A program made the position numbers and the translations under genes. Shown piece after piece: positions 1 to 5,242 of a stretch of 5,242 bases of DNA (positions within the stretch are counted from its first letter, which is position 1; every line of letters starts with the position of its first letter). The stretch covers positions 1-5,242 of the forward strand of contig DMVN01000095.1 in assembly GCA_003476685.1 (NCBI GenBank), written 5' to 3'. The notes under the pieces were generated by a model that did no database searches, had not been told where the DNA came from, and worked only from the letters and a program-made list of their open reading frames with translations. Source of the DNA: Acidobacteriota bacterium (GTDB lineage: Bacteria; Acidobacteriota; Aminicenantia; Aminicenantales; Saccharicenantaceae).

Positions 1-2
1 AG

Positions 3-107
3 CAATCAGGCTTTCAGGTAGCTTTCTGGCTGGTTTCGGCCGCTTTTGTCCTGGCCGCTCTTTCCTGGAGCCTGATCCCGGAGACCAGGGGCCGGGAGCT
101 GGAATAA
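3..107 (+). CDS. MFS transporter, C-terminal fragment (5' end outside window)
   Basis: This is the last 34 residues of a membrane transporter that enters from the left edge; no start codon is inside the window. The readable peptide holds one hydrophobic helix (FQVAFWLVSAAFVLAALSW), followed by LIPETRGRELE and a TAA stop at 105-107. A final helix followed directly by a PET(R/K)GR-type tail is the classic end of major facilitator superfamily carriers, where the motif lies on the cytoplasmic side after transmembrane helix 12; it is best known from the sugar porter branch. Substrate and direction cannot be read from this piece. The frame is short, so the call rests on the helix plus the tail motif. 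It is transcribed towards the AOR gene (convergent). A competing reading on the opposite strand at 6-200 looks like a shadow. Confidence 0.72.
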   Translation, partial: QSGFQVAFWLVSAAFVLAALSWSLIPETRGRELE

Positions 108-210
108 AAGATAACTTTTACTTCCCGTAAAAATTAAGGCCATAGACCGCGATACCTTCCAGCTAAAGCCTTGCTTGAAAACAAGCCTGGTCCACCGCAC
201 CCGTTTAATT

Positions 211-227
211 CCTACTATTTTAGTAGG
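211..227. terminator. Candidate hairpin between convergent genes (weak terminator)
   Basis: CCTACTA, a TTT loop and TAGTAGG form a perfect 7-bp stem with a three-base loop, about 100 bases past the transporter stop. No real T-run follows on either strand (GTTTCAAG on +, AATTAAA on -), so intrinsic termination is only a possibility; the position between two convergent genes is the main argument. Confidence 0.3.
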
Positions 228-266
228 GTTTCAAGTCGTCGGGCGCTGGTTTTATTCTTAATTTTC

Positions 267-447
267 GGCCAGCTGAACTTCAACCACGAACATCGGGAAT
301 GATTGGCCAGTTGGATTGCCGGTCAACTTCACAGGTTACCTGTGGGCAGAAGTCCGATTTAGTAAAACGGCGATTAAAGAAACTGATGGCTCTAACTGGC
401 CAGCTTTGACTTCGACCGGTTATCGGGTAAGCCAGGCTGCCGGTCAG
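267..447. repeat. Degenerate direct repeat, two copies about 131 bases apart
   Basis: Copy A begins at 267 and copy B at 398. In order, both carry GGCCAGCT, ACTTC(A/G)ACC, ATCGGG, GCCAG and CCGGTCA, with small insertions or deletions between these blocks. Copy A runs to about 325 and copy B to about 447, so copy B touches the AOR stop codon at 444-446. The indels break any shared reading frame. The match was aligned by eye; common blocks in the same order argue against chance, but the similarity is partial. Confidence 0.42.
330..344. repeat. Perfect 15-base palindrome (7-bp arms)
   Basis: CACAGGT-T-ACCTGTG is a perfect inverted repeat with a single central base, the geometry of a dimeric regulator's binding site. 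It lies between two convergent gene ends with no promoter in view, so an operator role is not supported by context. It could equally be a chance palindrome or part of a decayed repeat. Confidence 0.35.
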
Positions 448-2402
448 TCAATCTCGTAGTTTTTAAGAAGCTTATCCGGGACCAGGCCTTCGGCTGTCCA
501 TTGCTGCTGCTGGTAATAAGCATCAAGAATCTGGTTGTAGTAACCGGGGTCTATAGCCCTTCCGGCGTGGGGACCGGCGGTCAGGGGTTCAGTAAACTTG
601 GGCGGAATAAAGGCATCATAGTCACGCCGGCGACCCTGCCGGTTATTCACATACCTTTCAAGGGTGTAAATACGCCGGCCACATTCCTTAAGGCTCTCAG
701 CCGTGTATTCCATCCCGGTCAGGGCCCGGTACATTTCCAGGAAATCGGGCGTGGTGAAATCCTCGGTGAAAAAGTCGCACAACCCGAGGGAATCAGTCAG
801 AGCTTTACCCGTCTGGCTGCCGACGACGTAGGCCGCCAGGTTCTCAGCTCCGGTCAGCCCGCCTTCTTCGGCCTGAATAGTCCAGGCGTAGGTGTGGTCG
901 CCGCGGCCGCGGTTGGAAGTGCCGTAAGCTGTAAACATCCCCGGGAAAACCTTGGGCTCAATCCCGGCATAACCCAGCCCGGCGTAGGCTGTGGTCAGGC
1001 AGCGCACGATTTCTTCCGGGCTGGCGCTCGAGACAGATTTTACCAGCTCATCTATGACCAGGTCAGTGGGCCGAGCCAGCAGCTGACCCAGCGGACTGTT
1101 CCCGTAAGTAATTTCTTTCAGGCTGTTGATCATGCTGGCCGTCTGTCCGAATTCCGGCCCCCCGGCGAAGGGCAGCCAGCCTTTTTCCCGTAGCTCCATC
1201 ACTCCGGCCATGACGCTGCCGAAAGTCATGGTGTCAACCCCGAATTCATTGCAGAGATGGTTGAGGTAGAAAATGCCGTCGCGGTCAGTCAGACAGCAGT
1301 TTATCCAGAGGGCGATGGTTTCAAACTCAGGCCGCACTCCCTGGTGGGCGTAGGGCCCGTGGCTGACGGTGGCGCTCCGGGTACAGAGGATGTGACGGCA
1401 GCGATTGCAGACCTTATGCTTGCCCGCAATTTCCAGGAAAGCTCCCGTAGAAACCCGGCGGTAAAGTTCCGGGTCAAAATAACCTTCGTCAAAATTATGC
1501 CAGGGCAGATAGCCACCTTTCTGTCCAAGGTAGCCGCCGTTAAAGGCCCGGTCGAGCCACCAGGTGGTGCCGGTCTCGGGCCGGAAAGAGGCGGTCCAGT
1601 TGGAGTCATGAACATGGCTGCTAACCGAATCATCAATGGCTCTGGCTTTCTCCAGGAATTTGTCCCGGTCAAAAATAGCAGGCAGTTCCCGGCCATAGGC
1701 GGTTATGGCCACCAGGTTCTTGGAGCCGAAGATGGCCCCGGCCCCGCCCCGGCCGAAATTGCGATGGTAATCGTTGGTCAGGCAAGCAAAAGCCACCAGG
1801 TTCCAGCCGGCCGGCCCGGCGCAGACCGTAGACGAGCCGGGGTATTTCCGGCTGAGAAAGTCGGTAGTCTCAGAAACCCGACGCAGAGTCCGGCGGCCGT
1901 TGACTTCCTCAAACAGCTCAGCCTCAGCCTCAACTATCTGAACCCGGCCTTCTGAGACCAGAATCCTGACCGGCTTTTCGGCTTTGCCGTCTATTATCAG
2001 CTGGTCAAACCCGGCCCTTTTCAGCATGTTGGGGAAAAGCCCGCCGCAGCTGGAATGGGTCAGCAGGCCGAAGACAGGCGGGCGGTGTCCTAACCAGGGT
2101 TTCTCGGCCGGCGAATAGGTAAAAGGACTGATAAAAGAGCAGGAGCCCCGGCCGGCCGTAGGGATGGCTGTGTCGTTTAGGGCCGCGTTACCGATGACCA
2201 GGCGATTAGCCGGCGACAGCGGATCCTTAAGCCAGCCCCTGGCCTTGAGGTGTTGATAAATCAGGTAAGCCTGGAGGCCGCGCCCGCCGAGATACAGCTT
2301 ATAAACATGGGGTGGAGCTTCTCTCACTTCCACCCGCCCGGTGCTCAAATCAACCAGGGCCCATTTACCGGTATAGCCACCTGATACTTTGTGCTCGGTC
2401 AT
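444..2402 (-). CDS. Aldehyde:ferredoxin oxidoreductase (AOR) family tungsto/molybdo-enzyme
   Basis: A complete 652-residue member of the tungsten-bispyranopterin AOR family, within the usual length of about 600-700. Family members oxidise aldehydes (or related substrates) to acids in the cytoplasm and pass electrons to ferredoxin. The N-terminal domain (about 7-235) shows GGYTGKWALVDLSTG, LGGRGLQAYL (38-47), KRAGFDQLIIDGKAEKPV (128-145) and the hallmark GRGGAGAIFGSKNLVAI (217-233). The C-terminal domains show PEFETIA (358-364), NEFGVD (385-390), DSLGLC (537-542) and the late RRIYTLERYVNNRQG block (576-590). Iron-sulfur ligands are probably Cys332, Cys335, Cys340 and Cys542; the first three are spaced C-x2-C-x4-C, not the usual C-x2-C-x3-C. 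The ATG at 2402 was chosen over an upstream in-frame TTG (2429) because GGGAGA lies just before it and the promoter would place the transcript start near the TTG. The substrate is unknown: AOR, FOR, GAPOR and BamB-like branches cannot be told apart here. No ferredoxin or cofactor gene adjoins. Confidence 0.93.
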   Translation of the reverse strand: MTEHKVSGGYTGKWALVDLSTGRVEVREAPPHVYKLYLGGRGLQAYLIYQHLKARGWLKDPLSPANRLVIGNAALNDTAIPTAGRGSCSFISPFTYSPAEKPWLGHRPPVFGLLTHSSCGGLFPNMLKRAGFDQLIIDGKAEKPVRILVSEGRVQIVEAEAELFEEVNGRRTLRRVSETTDFLSRKYPGSSTVCAGPAGWNLVAFACLTNDYHRNFGRGGAGAIFGSKNLVAITAYGRELPAIFDRDKFLEKARAIDDSVSSHVHDSNWTASFRPETGTTWWLDRAFNGGYLGQKGGYLPWHNFDEGYFDPELYRRVSTGAFLEIAGKHKVCNRCRHILCTRSATVSHGPYAHQGVRPEFETIALWINCCLTDRDGIFYLNHLCNEFGVDTMTFGSVMAGVMELREKGWLPFAGGPEFGQTASMINSLKEITYGNSPLGQLLARPTDLVIDELVKSVSSASPEEIVRCLTTAYAGLGYAGIEPKVFPGMFTAYGTSNRGRGDHTYAWTIQAEEGGLTGAENLAAYVVGSQTGKALTDSLGLCDFFTEDFTTPDFLEMYRALTGMEYTAESLKECGRRIYTLERYVNNRQGRRRDYDAFIPPKFTEPLTAGPHAGRAIDPGYYNQILDAYYQQQQWTAEGLVPDKLLKNYEID

Positions 2403-2406
2403 GATT

Positions 2407-2412
2407 TCTCCC
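2407..2412 (-). promoter_or_regulatory. Ribosome binding site of the AOR gene
   Basis: GGGAGA on the minus strand ends four bases before the ATG at 2402. It decides the start: the alternative TTG codon at 2429-2427 has no comparable site and would sit at or before the predicted transcript start. The protein from this ATG aligns with the normal family N-terminus, where the GGY-x-GK motif comes within about ten residues. Confidence 0.7.
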
Positions 2413-2437
2413 GAAAATAAAGAATTCAAACACCGAG

Positions 2438-2466
2438 ATTATAAAAAACTCCCCGGCCGGCTGCAA
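2438..2466 (-). promoter_or_regulatory. Sigma-70-type promoter for the AOR gene
   Basis: On the minus strand a -35 box TTGCAG (2466-2461) and a perfect -10 box TATAAT (2443-2438) are separated by exactly 17 bases. This predicts transcription starting near 2431 and a leader of roughly 29 bases before the ATG at 2402. The -35 matches TTGACA at four of six positions. The promoter implies that the AOR gene can be expressed independently of the envelope genes upstream of it. Confidence 0.72.
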
Positions 2467-2500
2467 ACCTTTTGTTCCATTAGCTTCGCCTGGCCGGCAG
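2443..2500 (-). terminator. Candidate long-loop terminator/attenuator with T6 run
   Basis: Read on the minus strand, CTGCCGGCC (2500-2492) can pair with GGCCGGGGAG (2458-2449) through a six-pair CCGGCC/GGCCGG core plus an outer CT/AG pair set. The hairpin is followed immediately by TTTTTT (2448-2443). It would end transcripts coming from the barrel gene upstream. The loop is about 33 bases, long for an intrinsic terminator, and the T-run overlaps the AOR promoter, so the T6 may simply belong to the promoter spacer. Confidence 0.35.
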
Positions 2501-2515
2501 ATAGTGCCGGAAGGC
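2488..2515 (-). repeat. Strong hairpin upstream of the AOR promoter
   Basis: On the minus strand, GCCT-T-CCGGCA, a CTATC loop and TGCCGG-CC-AGGC fold into a stem of about ten pairs with a small internal bulge. It lies about 20 bases upstream of the -35 box and has no T-run after it, so it is not a terminator by itself. It uses the same bases (2494-2499) that the T6-associated hairpin needs, so the two folds exclude each other, as in attenuators. It could also act as DNA, as a regulator site just upstream of the promoter. Confidence 0.45.
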
Positions 2516-2588
2516 AACACGCCGGTGAGACGACCCGTCTGAAGATGGCCGAAATGATATCAGAACAGGAAAGCAAAAATTCAGGTTA

Positions 2589-4928
2589 TCAGGTCCCTGG
2601 ATACCGGGTCCGCCCGGTATAAATCACCGGCCGCGGTAGACAGATGATGCTTAAATTCCTGACTGCCTGGCCCGGCTTCAAATCTATTCTCAGCGGCAGG
2701 GTAGTTTGCAGCTTAACGCCTTTGGGCAGAGTCTCCTCATCCACCAGCAACTGATAAGCCCCGGGCACAATATTTTCAAACATGAATTTTCCTTTCCCGT
2801 CGCTGTAGCAGGTCAGCTCTTCAGTCCGCAGCGGCTTCAAGACCTCCGGCAATTTTTCACTCCCGATGGCCTGAAGAATGACCAGGACATCTCGCAGGGG
2901 CTGGTCTTCTTCATCCAGGACGCCATTCTTGTTCAGGTCCTGGAAGATGACGCCAGCGACCGTGGCTCCTTCAACCAGCAGGTATTCCAGTCGGGTGGCT
3001 TTTCTTCTTTCCACCACTACCGTTCGGCGTTCGGGCCCGGCCAGGTAATAATCGGCCGAAACCCGGCTGATTTCCAGGTTGACTGAATGCAGGCCCTCGG
3101 GTACCCGGCCAAAAAGAAACCGGCCGCTGTGGTCCGAGCTGGTGCTGCTGCCGTCTTCAAGATAGAAAGTCACACCGGGAAAAACCCTGTCCTCCGGGTC
3201 AAAAATTCCGTTGAGGTTCTGGTCGGAGAAAACCAGGCCTTCTATTTTTCCGGTCCCGTAGAGCCCCGGCCCCGTGGTTCTTCCCTGGTAGGCCGGGGTC
3301 TGTCCCCAGTCAAAGCGGCGGTCCAGCCTGAGAGTCAGCCAGTAATTGGCCGGTTGCTCCGAATGGACAGGCCAGCTGGCCCGGAAATCCAGTCTGAGCC
3401 TGAAGCCCAGGGGCACGACCCGGCCCAGGCCTAGATAAAGCTCCATTCTCCTTGAGGCCTGAGTAACAAAGTACCAAGACTTGAGGTCAAGATAGGCAAG
3501 CTCGCCGTAGAAATCGGTGCCGAATAAAAACGGCGCATAGCTGGCCAGACGCAGCCGGTTCAGGGCCGAGAGTTTATTCTCAAGATAATCATAATAGCGG
3601 CTATCTTCAGCCTCTATCATCAGGTAGGCACTCTTGGAATAATTATATCTCAGTCCCAGGTAAAAAGAAGGATAATTAAAGTCTCGCTGGTCATTGACCC
3701 GGTCGTCATAGTGCTGGTACCTGGCCCGGAGATAGGGATAGAACCGGCCGAGATTTTTGGCCAGCTGCAGGTAAATTCCAGGACTTATAAAATTCCGGTA
3801 ATCATCACCCGGCCGCCGTGACTCGGCCGCGCTGAAATCCAGCCTGAGCGTCAGGTCGGGCCAGGGCGGGCTGATGAGGGAAAACCCGGAATTCACCCGC
3901 CAGAAATCGGTGGTGTTCAGGCCCGAGCGCCGGTCAACATTGTCGTGATAAAAATCGAAAGCGCCAAAAAGGAAAACCCGCCGGCGGGTCTGGTAGCGCC
4001 AGGAGGCAAATAAACCTTCCTGGTCCCGGTCGTAGGCAAATTCGCTGCTCAGGCTGCGGAAATCGGCATCCACCCGGCGGTAGTTGACCTCCAGGGACCA
4101 GCGGTTTCCCTGGAGAAGCGGGCCGAACCTGATAGAAGTTCCGGGAGCTTTGACCGGGTCGTTTTCGCCCGCCGACAGGCTGGAGCGGGTATCCATCACG
4201 AACTTGGCCCGTTCATTGAACCTGAGTTCAGATTCTACGAGCAGGATATCGTTGGTCCTGGTGAGCAGGTCGCCGCTCCAGCTTTTTTCGTTCTCGGTAT
4301 GAATCAGGCCAAAACCGAGATAATACTTCGGGTCCGGCTCCCAACGGGCCAGAAAACCGGTTGCGGTCTGTCCGGTTAGAGAATAAAAATTGCCGAGCAG
4401 GCCGCTCAGCCTGGCCACCTGGCCGCTGAAAATTTCCAGCCCGAATTTCCGGTGCTCAAACCCGGCGCTCACTCCCCTCAGGTAATTATAGGCCGGGTAA
4501 TAGTTGGTAAAGCGGTAACCCAGGGTGGTCAGCTGCAGATTATGGTCCCCCAACCGCAGCTTAAAGGACAACCGGCCCGCCCGAAAACCCTGCCAGTTAA
4601 GGTACCAGTGAGCCGCCTCCAAACCAGTGGAGGACAGCCGGCCATCAAACCAGCCGCTAAAAATTCCATAATTTATCGTCTTCTGCCAGAGGTCAAGGTG
4701 CATGATGTTTTCGTATTCATTGCCAAAATAAGCTCCGGTCTGAGAGTAAACCCGGCTGCGGTTCCAGTAGGCCAGGTTCAGATAGCCCTGCTGGGCTGAC
4801 AGGTCCGGAAAAACTAAAAAAACGGAAAGCCCGAGCAGCCAAGCCAGCCTGGGGAGCCTGGATTTTAAGAAAAAAATTGAGCGGCGGGCCTTTCTGCCCT
4901 TCGTCCGCAGCTGCTTTCTATTGCCCAT
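2589..4928 (-). CDS. Exported outer-membrane beta-barrel-like protein with two C-terminal SdrD-B-like domains
   Basis: A 779-residue protein of no family I can name. It opens with a signal peptide: a long basic n-region (1-27, KGRKARR), a hydrophobic core LAWLLGLSVFLVF (28-40) and a likely cut after LSA (45). Residues about 47-541 are rich in aromatic, alternating strands with charged turns, typical of an outer-membrane barrel; the last such strand is YWLTLRLDRRFDW (529-541). Two beta-sandwich domains of SdrD-B/carboxypeptidase-regulatory type follow (about 561-650 and 654-763). They contain DQNLNGIFDPED (569-580) and DLNKNGVLDEED (664-675), both matching a DxNxNGxxDxxD calcium loop, then SGRFLF and KGKFMFENIVPGAYQLLVD blocks. 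The ATG lies 14 bases after the upstream gene's stop, with AGGCGG (4937-4932) as a modest ribosome site, so the two genes are probably one operon. The role is unproven: surface scaffold, transport or usher-like secretion are possible. Confidence 0.82.
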   Translation of the reverse strand: MGNRKQLRTKGRKARRSIFFLKSRLPRLAWLLGLSVFLVFPDLSAQQGYLNLAYWNRSRVYSQTGAYFGNEYENIMHLDLWQKTINYGIFSGWFDGRLSSTGLEAAHWYLNWQGFRAGRLSFKLRLGDHNLQLTTLGYRFTNYYPAYNYLRGVSAGFEHRKFGLEIFSGQVARLSGLLGNFYSLTGQTATGFLARWEPDPKYYLGFGLIHTENEKSWSGDLLTRTNDILLVESELRFNERAKFVMDTRSSLSAGENDPVKAPGTSIRFGPLLQGNRWSLEVNYRRVDADFRSLSSEFAYDRDQEGLFASWRYQTRRRVFLFGAFDFYHDNVDRRSGLNTTDFWRVNSGFSLISPPWPDLTLRLDFSAAESRRPGDDYRNFISPGIYLQLAKNLGRFYPYLRARYQHYDDRVNDQRDFNYPSFYLGLRYNYSKSAYLMIEAEDSRYYDYLENKLSALNRLRLASYAPFLFGTDFYGELAYLDLKSWYFVTQASRRMELYLGLGRVVPLGFRLRLDFRASWPVHSEQPANYWLTLRLDRRFDWGQTPAYQGRTTGPGLYGTGKIEGLVFSDQNLNGIFDPEDRVFPGVTFYLEDGSSTSSDHSGRFLFGRVPEGLHSVNLEISRVSADYYLAGPERRTVVVERRKATRLEYLLVEGATVAGVIFQDLNKNGVLDEEDQPLRDVLVILQAIGSEKLPEVLKPLRTEELTCYSDGKGKFMFENIVPGAYQLLVDEETLPKGVKLQTTLPLRIDLKPGQAVRNLSIICLPRPVIYTGRTRYPGT
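2601..2620 (-). repeat. Perfect 8-bp hairpin inside the end of the barrel gene
   Basis: ATACCGGG, a four-base loop and CCCGGTAT form a perfect inverted repeat lying within the last codons, covering Y770 to Y776 and ending nine bases before the TGA stop. A short T5 run follows on the minus strand at 2579-2575, 21 bases after the stem. This is too far for a standard terminator, though the stem could help stabilise or punctuate the 3' end of the envelope transcript. Confidence 0.45.
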
Positions 4929-4942
4929 CTTCCGCCTGCCAG

Positions 4943-5242
4943 CTAAAGCAGTGAAGCGGTAAAAGTGATTATCTGCGTGTATTCTCCGGCCACGTAGCTC
5001 CAGGAGTTTTGAAAAGAAAAAAATACCTCGCCGGTCAGATCGCCGCGCCCGCCGGTAGCCAGCACCAGGTTCTGCCCGGCCGCCAGCACTCCGTCCCTGA
5101 ACGGAGGCTGGGGTGTGGCTGTCCAGGAAATATTACTTATCGAGATAACCTGGCCACTGGCGCTCACGAGATTGCCCTCGGCTCTTATCAACAATTCCCA
5201 GCGGCGGTTGGGCGGGGAAGTTGTTATCTGCACCCGGACTGA
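4943..5242 (-). CDS. Probable secreted beta-sandwich (pilin-like) protein, C-terminal part; 5' end outside window
   Basis: Ninety-nine residues run open from the right edge to a TAG stop at 4943-4945. A GTG at 5233 is in frame, but the frame continues through it to the edge (SVR before it), so the true start is probably beyond the window. The piece has no cysteines, is rich in Ser, Thr, Gly and aromatics, and alternates in beta-strand fashion: RRWELLIRAEGNL, then ISNISWTATPQPPFRDG, then LTGEVFFSFQNSWSYVAGEY and TQIITFTASLL. The ending, an aromatic-rich W-x-Y-x-x-G-x-Y-T turn followed by a hydrophobic strand, is the sort of finish seen in small secreted or pilus-subunit-like beta-sandwich proteins. 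I do not recognise a named family. Only 14 bases separate it from the barrel gene, so co-transcription is likely and a shared envelope role is inferred. Confidence 0.7.
   Translation of the reverse strand, partial: SVRVQITTSPPNRRWELLIRAEGNLVSASGQVISISNISWTATPQPPFRDGVLAAGQNLVLATGGRGDLTGEVFFSFQNSWSYVAGEYTQIITFTASLL

Larger units (their letters stand above)
108..443. other. Convergent intergenic region, no convincing gene
   Basis: These 336 bases separate the end of the transporter gene from the end of the oppositely oriented AOR gene. No frame has a start codon with a good ribosome binding site. There are several short inverted repeats: TAAAAG-ATAA-CTTTTA at 105-120 overlapping the transporter stop, GCTTG-AAAA-CAAGC at 173-186, a 7-bp stem at 211-227 and a perfect palindrome at 330-344. 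From about 258 onward the DNA is unusually open in several frames but without starts, and it contains a degenerate direct repeat. This fits decayed coding sequence or a duplicated 3' region, but the origin is not identifiable by eye. Confidence 0.6.

Noticed and set aside
173..186. GCTTG-AAAA-CAAGC hairpin as a terminator of the transporter gene
   Set aside because: The stem is only five pairs and no T-run follows on either strand.
6..200. A 64-codon minus-strand frame opposite the transporter end
   Set aside because: It overlaps the convincing MFS C-terminal helix and tail on the + strand and has no recognisable feature.
299..409. A 36-codon ATG frame on the + strand, ending LKKLMALTGQL
   Set aside because: There is no usable ribosome binding site (the purines touch the ATG), no similarity that I can recognise, and other frames in the same place are equally open.
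501..1193. Long open frame on the + strand inside the AOR gene (230 codons), and a similar one at 1257-1955
   Set aside because: Both are complementary to the strongly conserved AOR coding sequence, have low-complexity Gly/Pro/Val-rich translations and no recognisable domain; they are antisense shadows.
2427..2429. TTG at 2429 as the AOR start, giving 661 residues
   Set aside because: The ATG at 2402 has a clear GGGAGA site and the usual family N-terminus, and the TTG lies at about the predicted transcript start.
2389..2622. A 77-codon + strand open frame across the AOR promoter region
   Set aside because: It overlaps the AOR start, the promoter and the barrel gene's end, and its product resembles nothing known; its C-terminus is just the hairpin read backwards.
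2706..4799. Several + strand open frames (2706-3086, 3087-3434, 4084-4302, 4452-4799) opposite the barrel gene
   Set aside because: They have no domains or ribosome sites and lie opposite a gene with a signal peptide and clear domain motifs.
5231..5233. GTG as the start of the right-edge gene
   Set aside because: The frame stays open to the window edge, and a start here would give a secreted-type protein with no signal peptide; the real start is probably outside.
1..5242. CRISPR array, tRNA/rRNA genes, transposase or integrase
   Set aside because: I saw no regularly spaced identical repeats, no cloverleaf or rRNA-like sequence, and no transposase or recombinase motif in any frame.

Overview
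The window reads as a piece of chromosome from an anaerobic, two-membrane (Gram-negative type) bacterium of moderate G+C content, judged by eye as somewhat above half. The evidence is an aldehyde:ferredoxin oxidoreductase family tungsto/molybdo-enzyme, typical of anaerobes, next to an exported protein that looks like an outer-membrane beta-barrel. The style recalls Aminicenantia/Acidobacteriota-like lineages, but nothing in the window proves that placement.

Layout, left to right: (1) bases 3-107, + strand: the last helix and cytoplasmic tail of a major facilitator superfamily (MFS) transporter whose body lies outside the window. (2) Bases 108-443: a 336-base convergent intergenic stretch with no convincing gene. 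It holds several short inverted repeats, one perfect 15-base palindrome and a degenerate direct repeat about 131 bases apart, so it may be decayed sequence. (3) 444-2402, - strand: a complete AOR-family oxidoreductase. (4) 2403-2588: a 186-base spacer with a good sigma-70-like promoter for the AOR gene, preceded by two mutually exclusive hairpins, one followed by a T6 run. (5) 2589-4928, - strand: a 779-residue exported protein with a long beta-strand-rich region and two C-terminal SdrD-B/carboxypeptidase-regulatory-like domains, each with a calcium-loop-like motif. (6) 4943-5242, - strand: the C-terminal 99 residues of a probably secreted beta-sandwich protein, cut by the window edge and separated from the barrel gene by only 14 bases.

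The two envelope genes look like one operon read right to left. A small pilin-like beta-sandwich protein beside an outer-membrane barrel with C-terminal Ig-like domains is reminiscent, at the level of architecture only, of chaperone-usher secretion; this is the most speculative and most interesting reading of the window. The AOR gene follows on the same strand but has its own promoter and seems functionally separate: a cytoplasmic redox enzyme with no ferredoxin, cofactor-biosynthesis or tungstate-transport gene visible nearby. Its iron-sulfur cysteine spacing is C-x2-C-x4-C, where the family normally has C-x2-C-x3-C.
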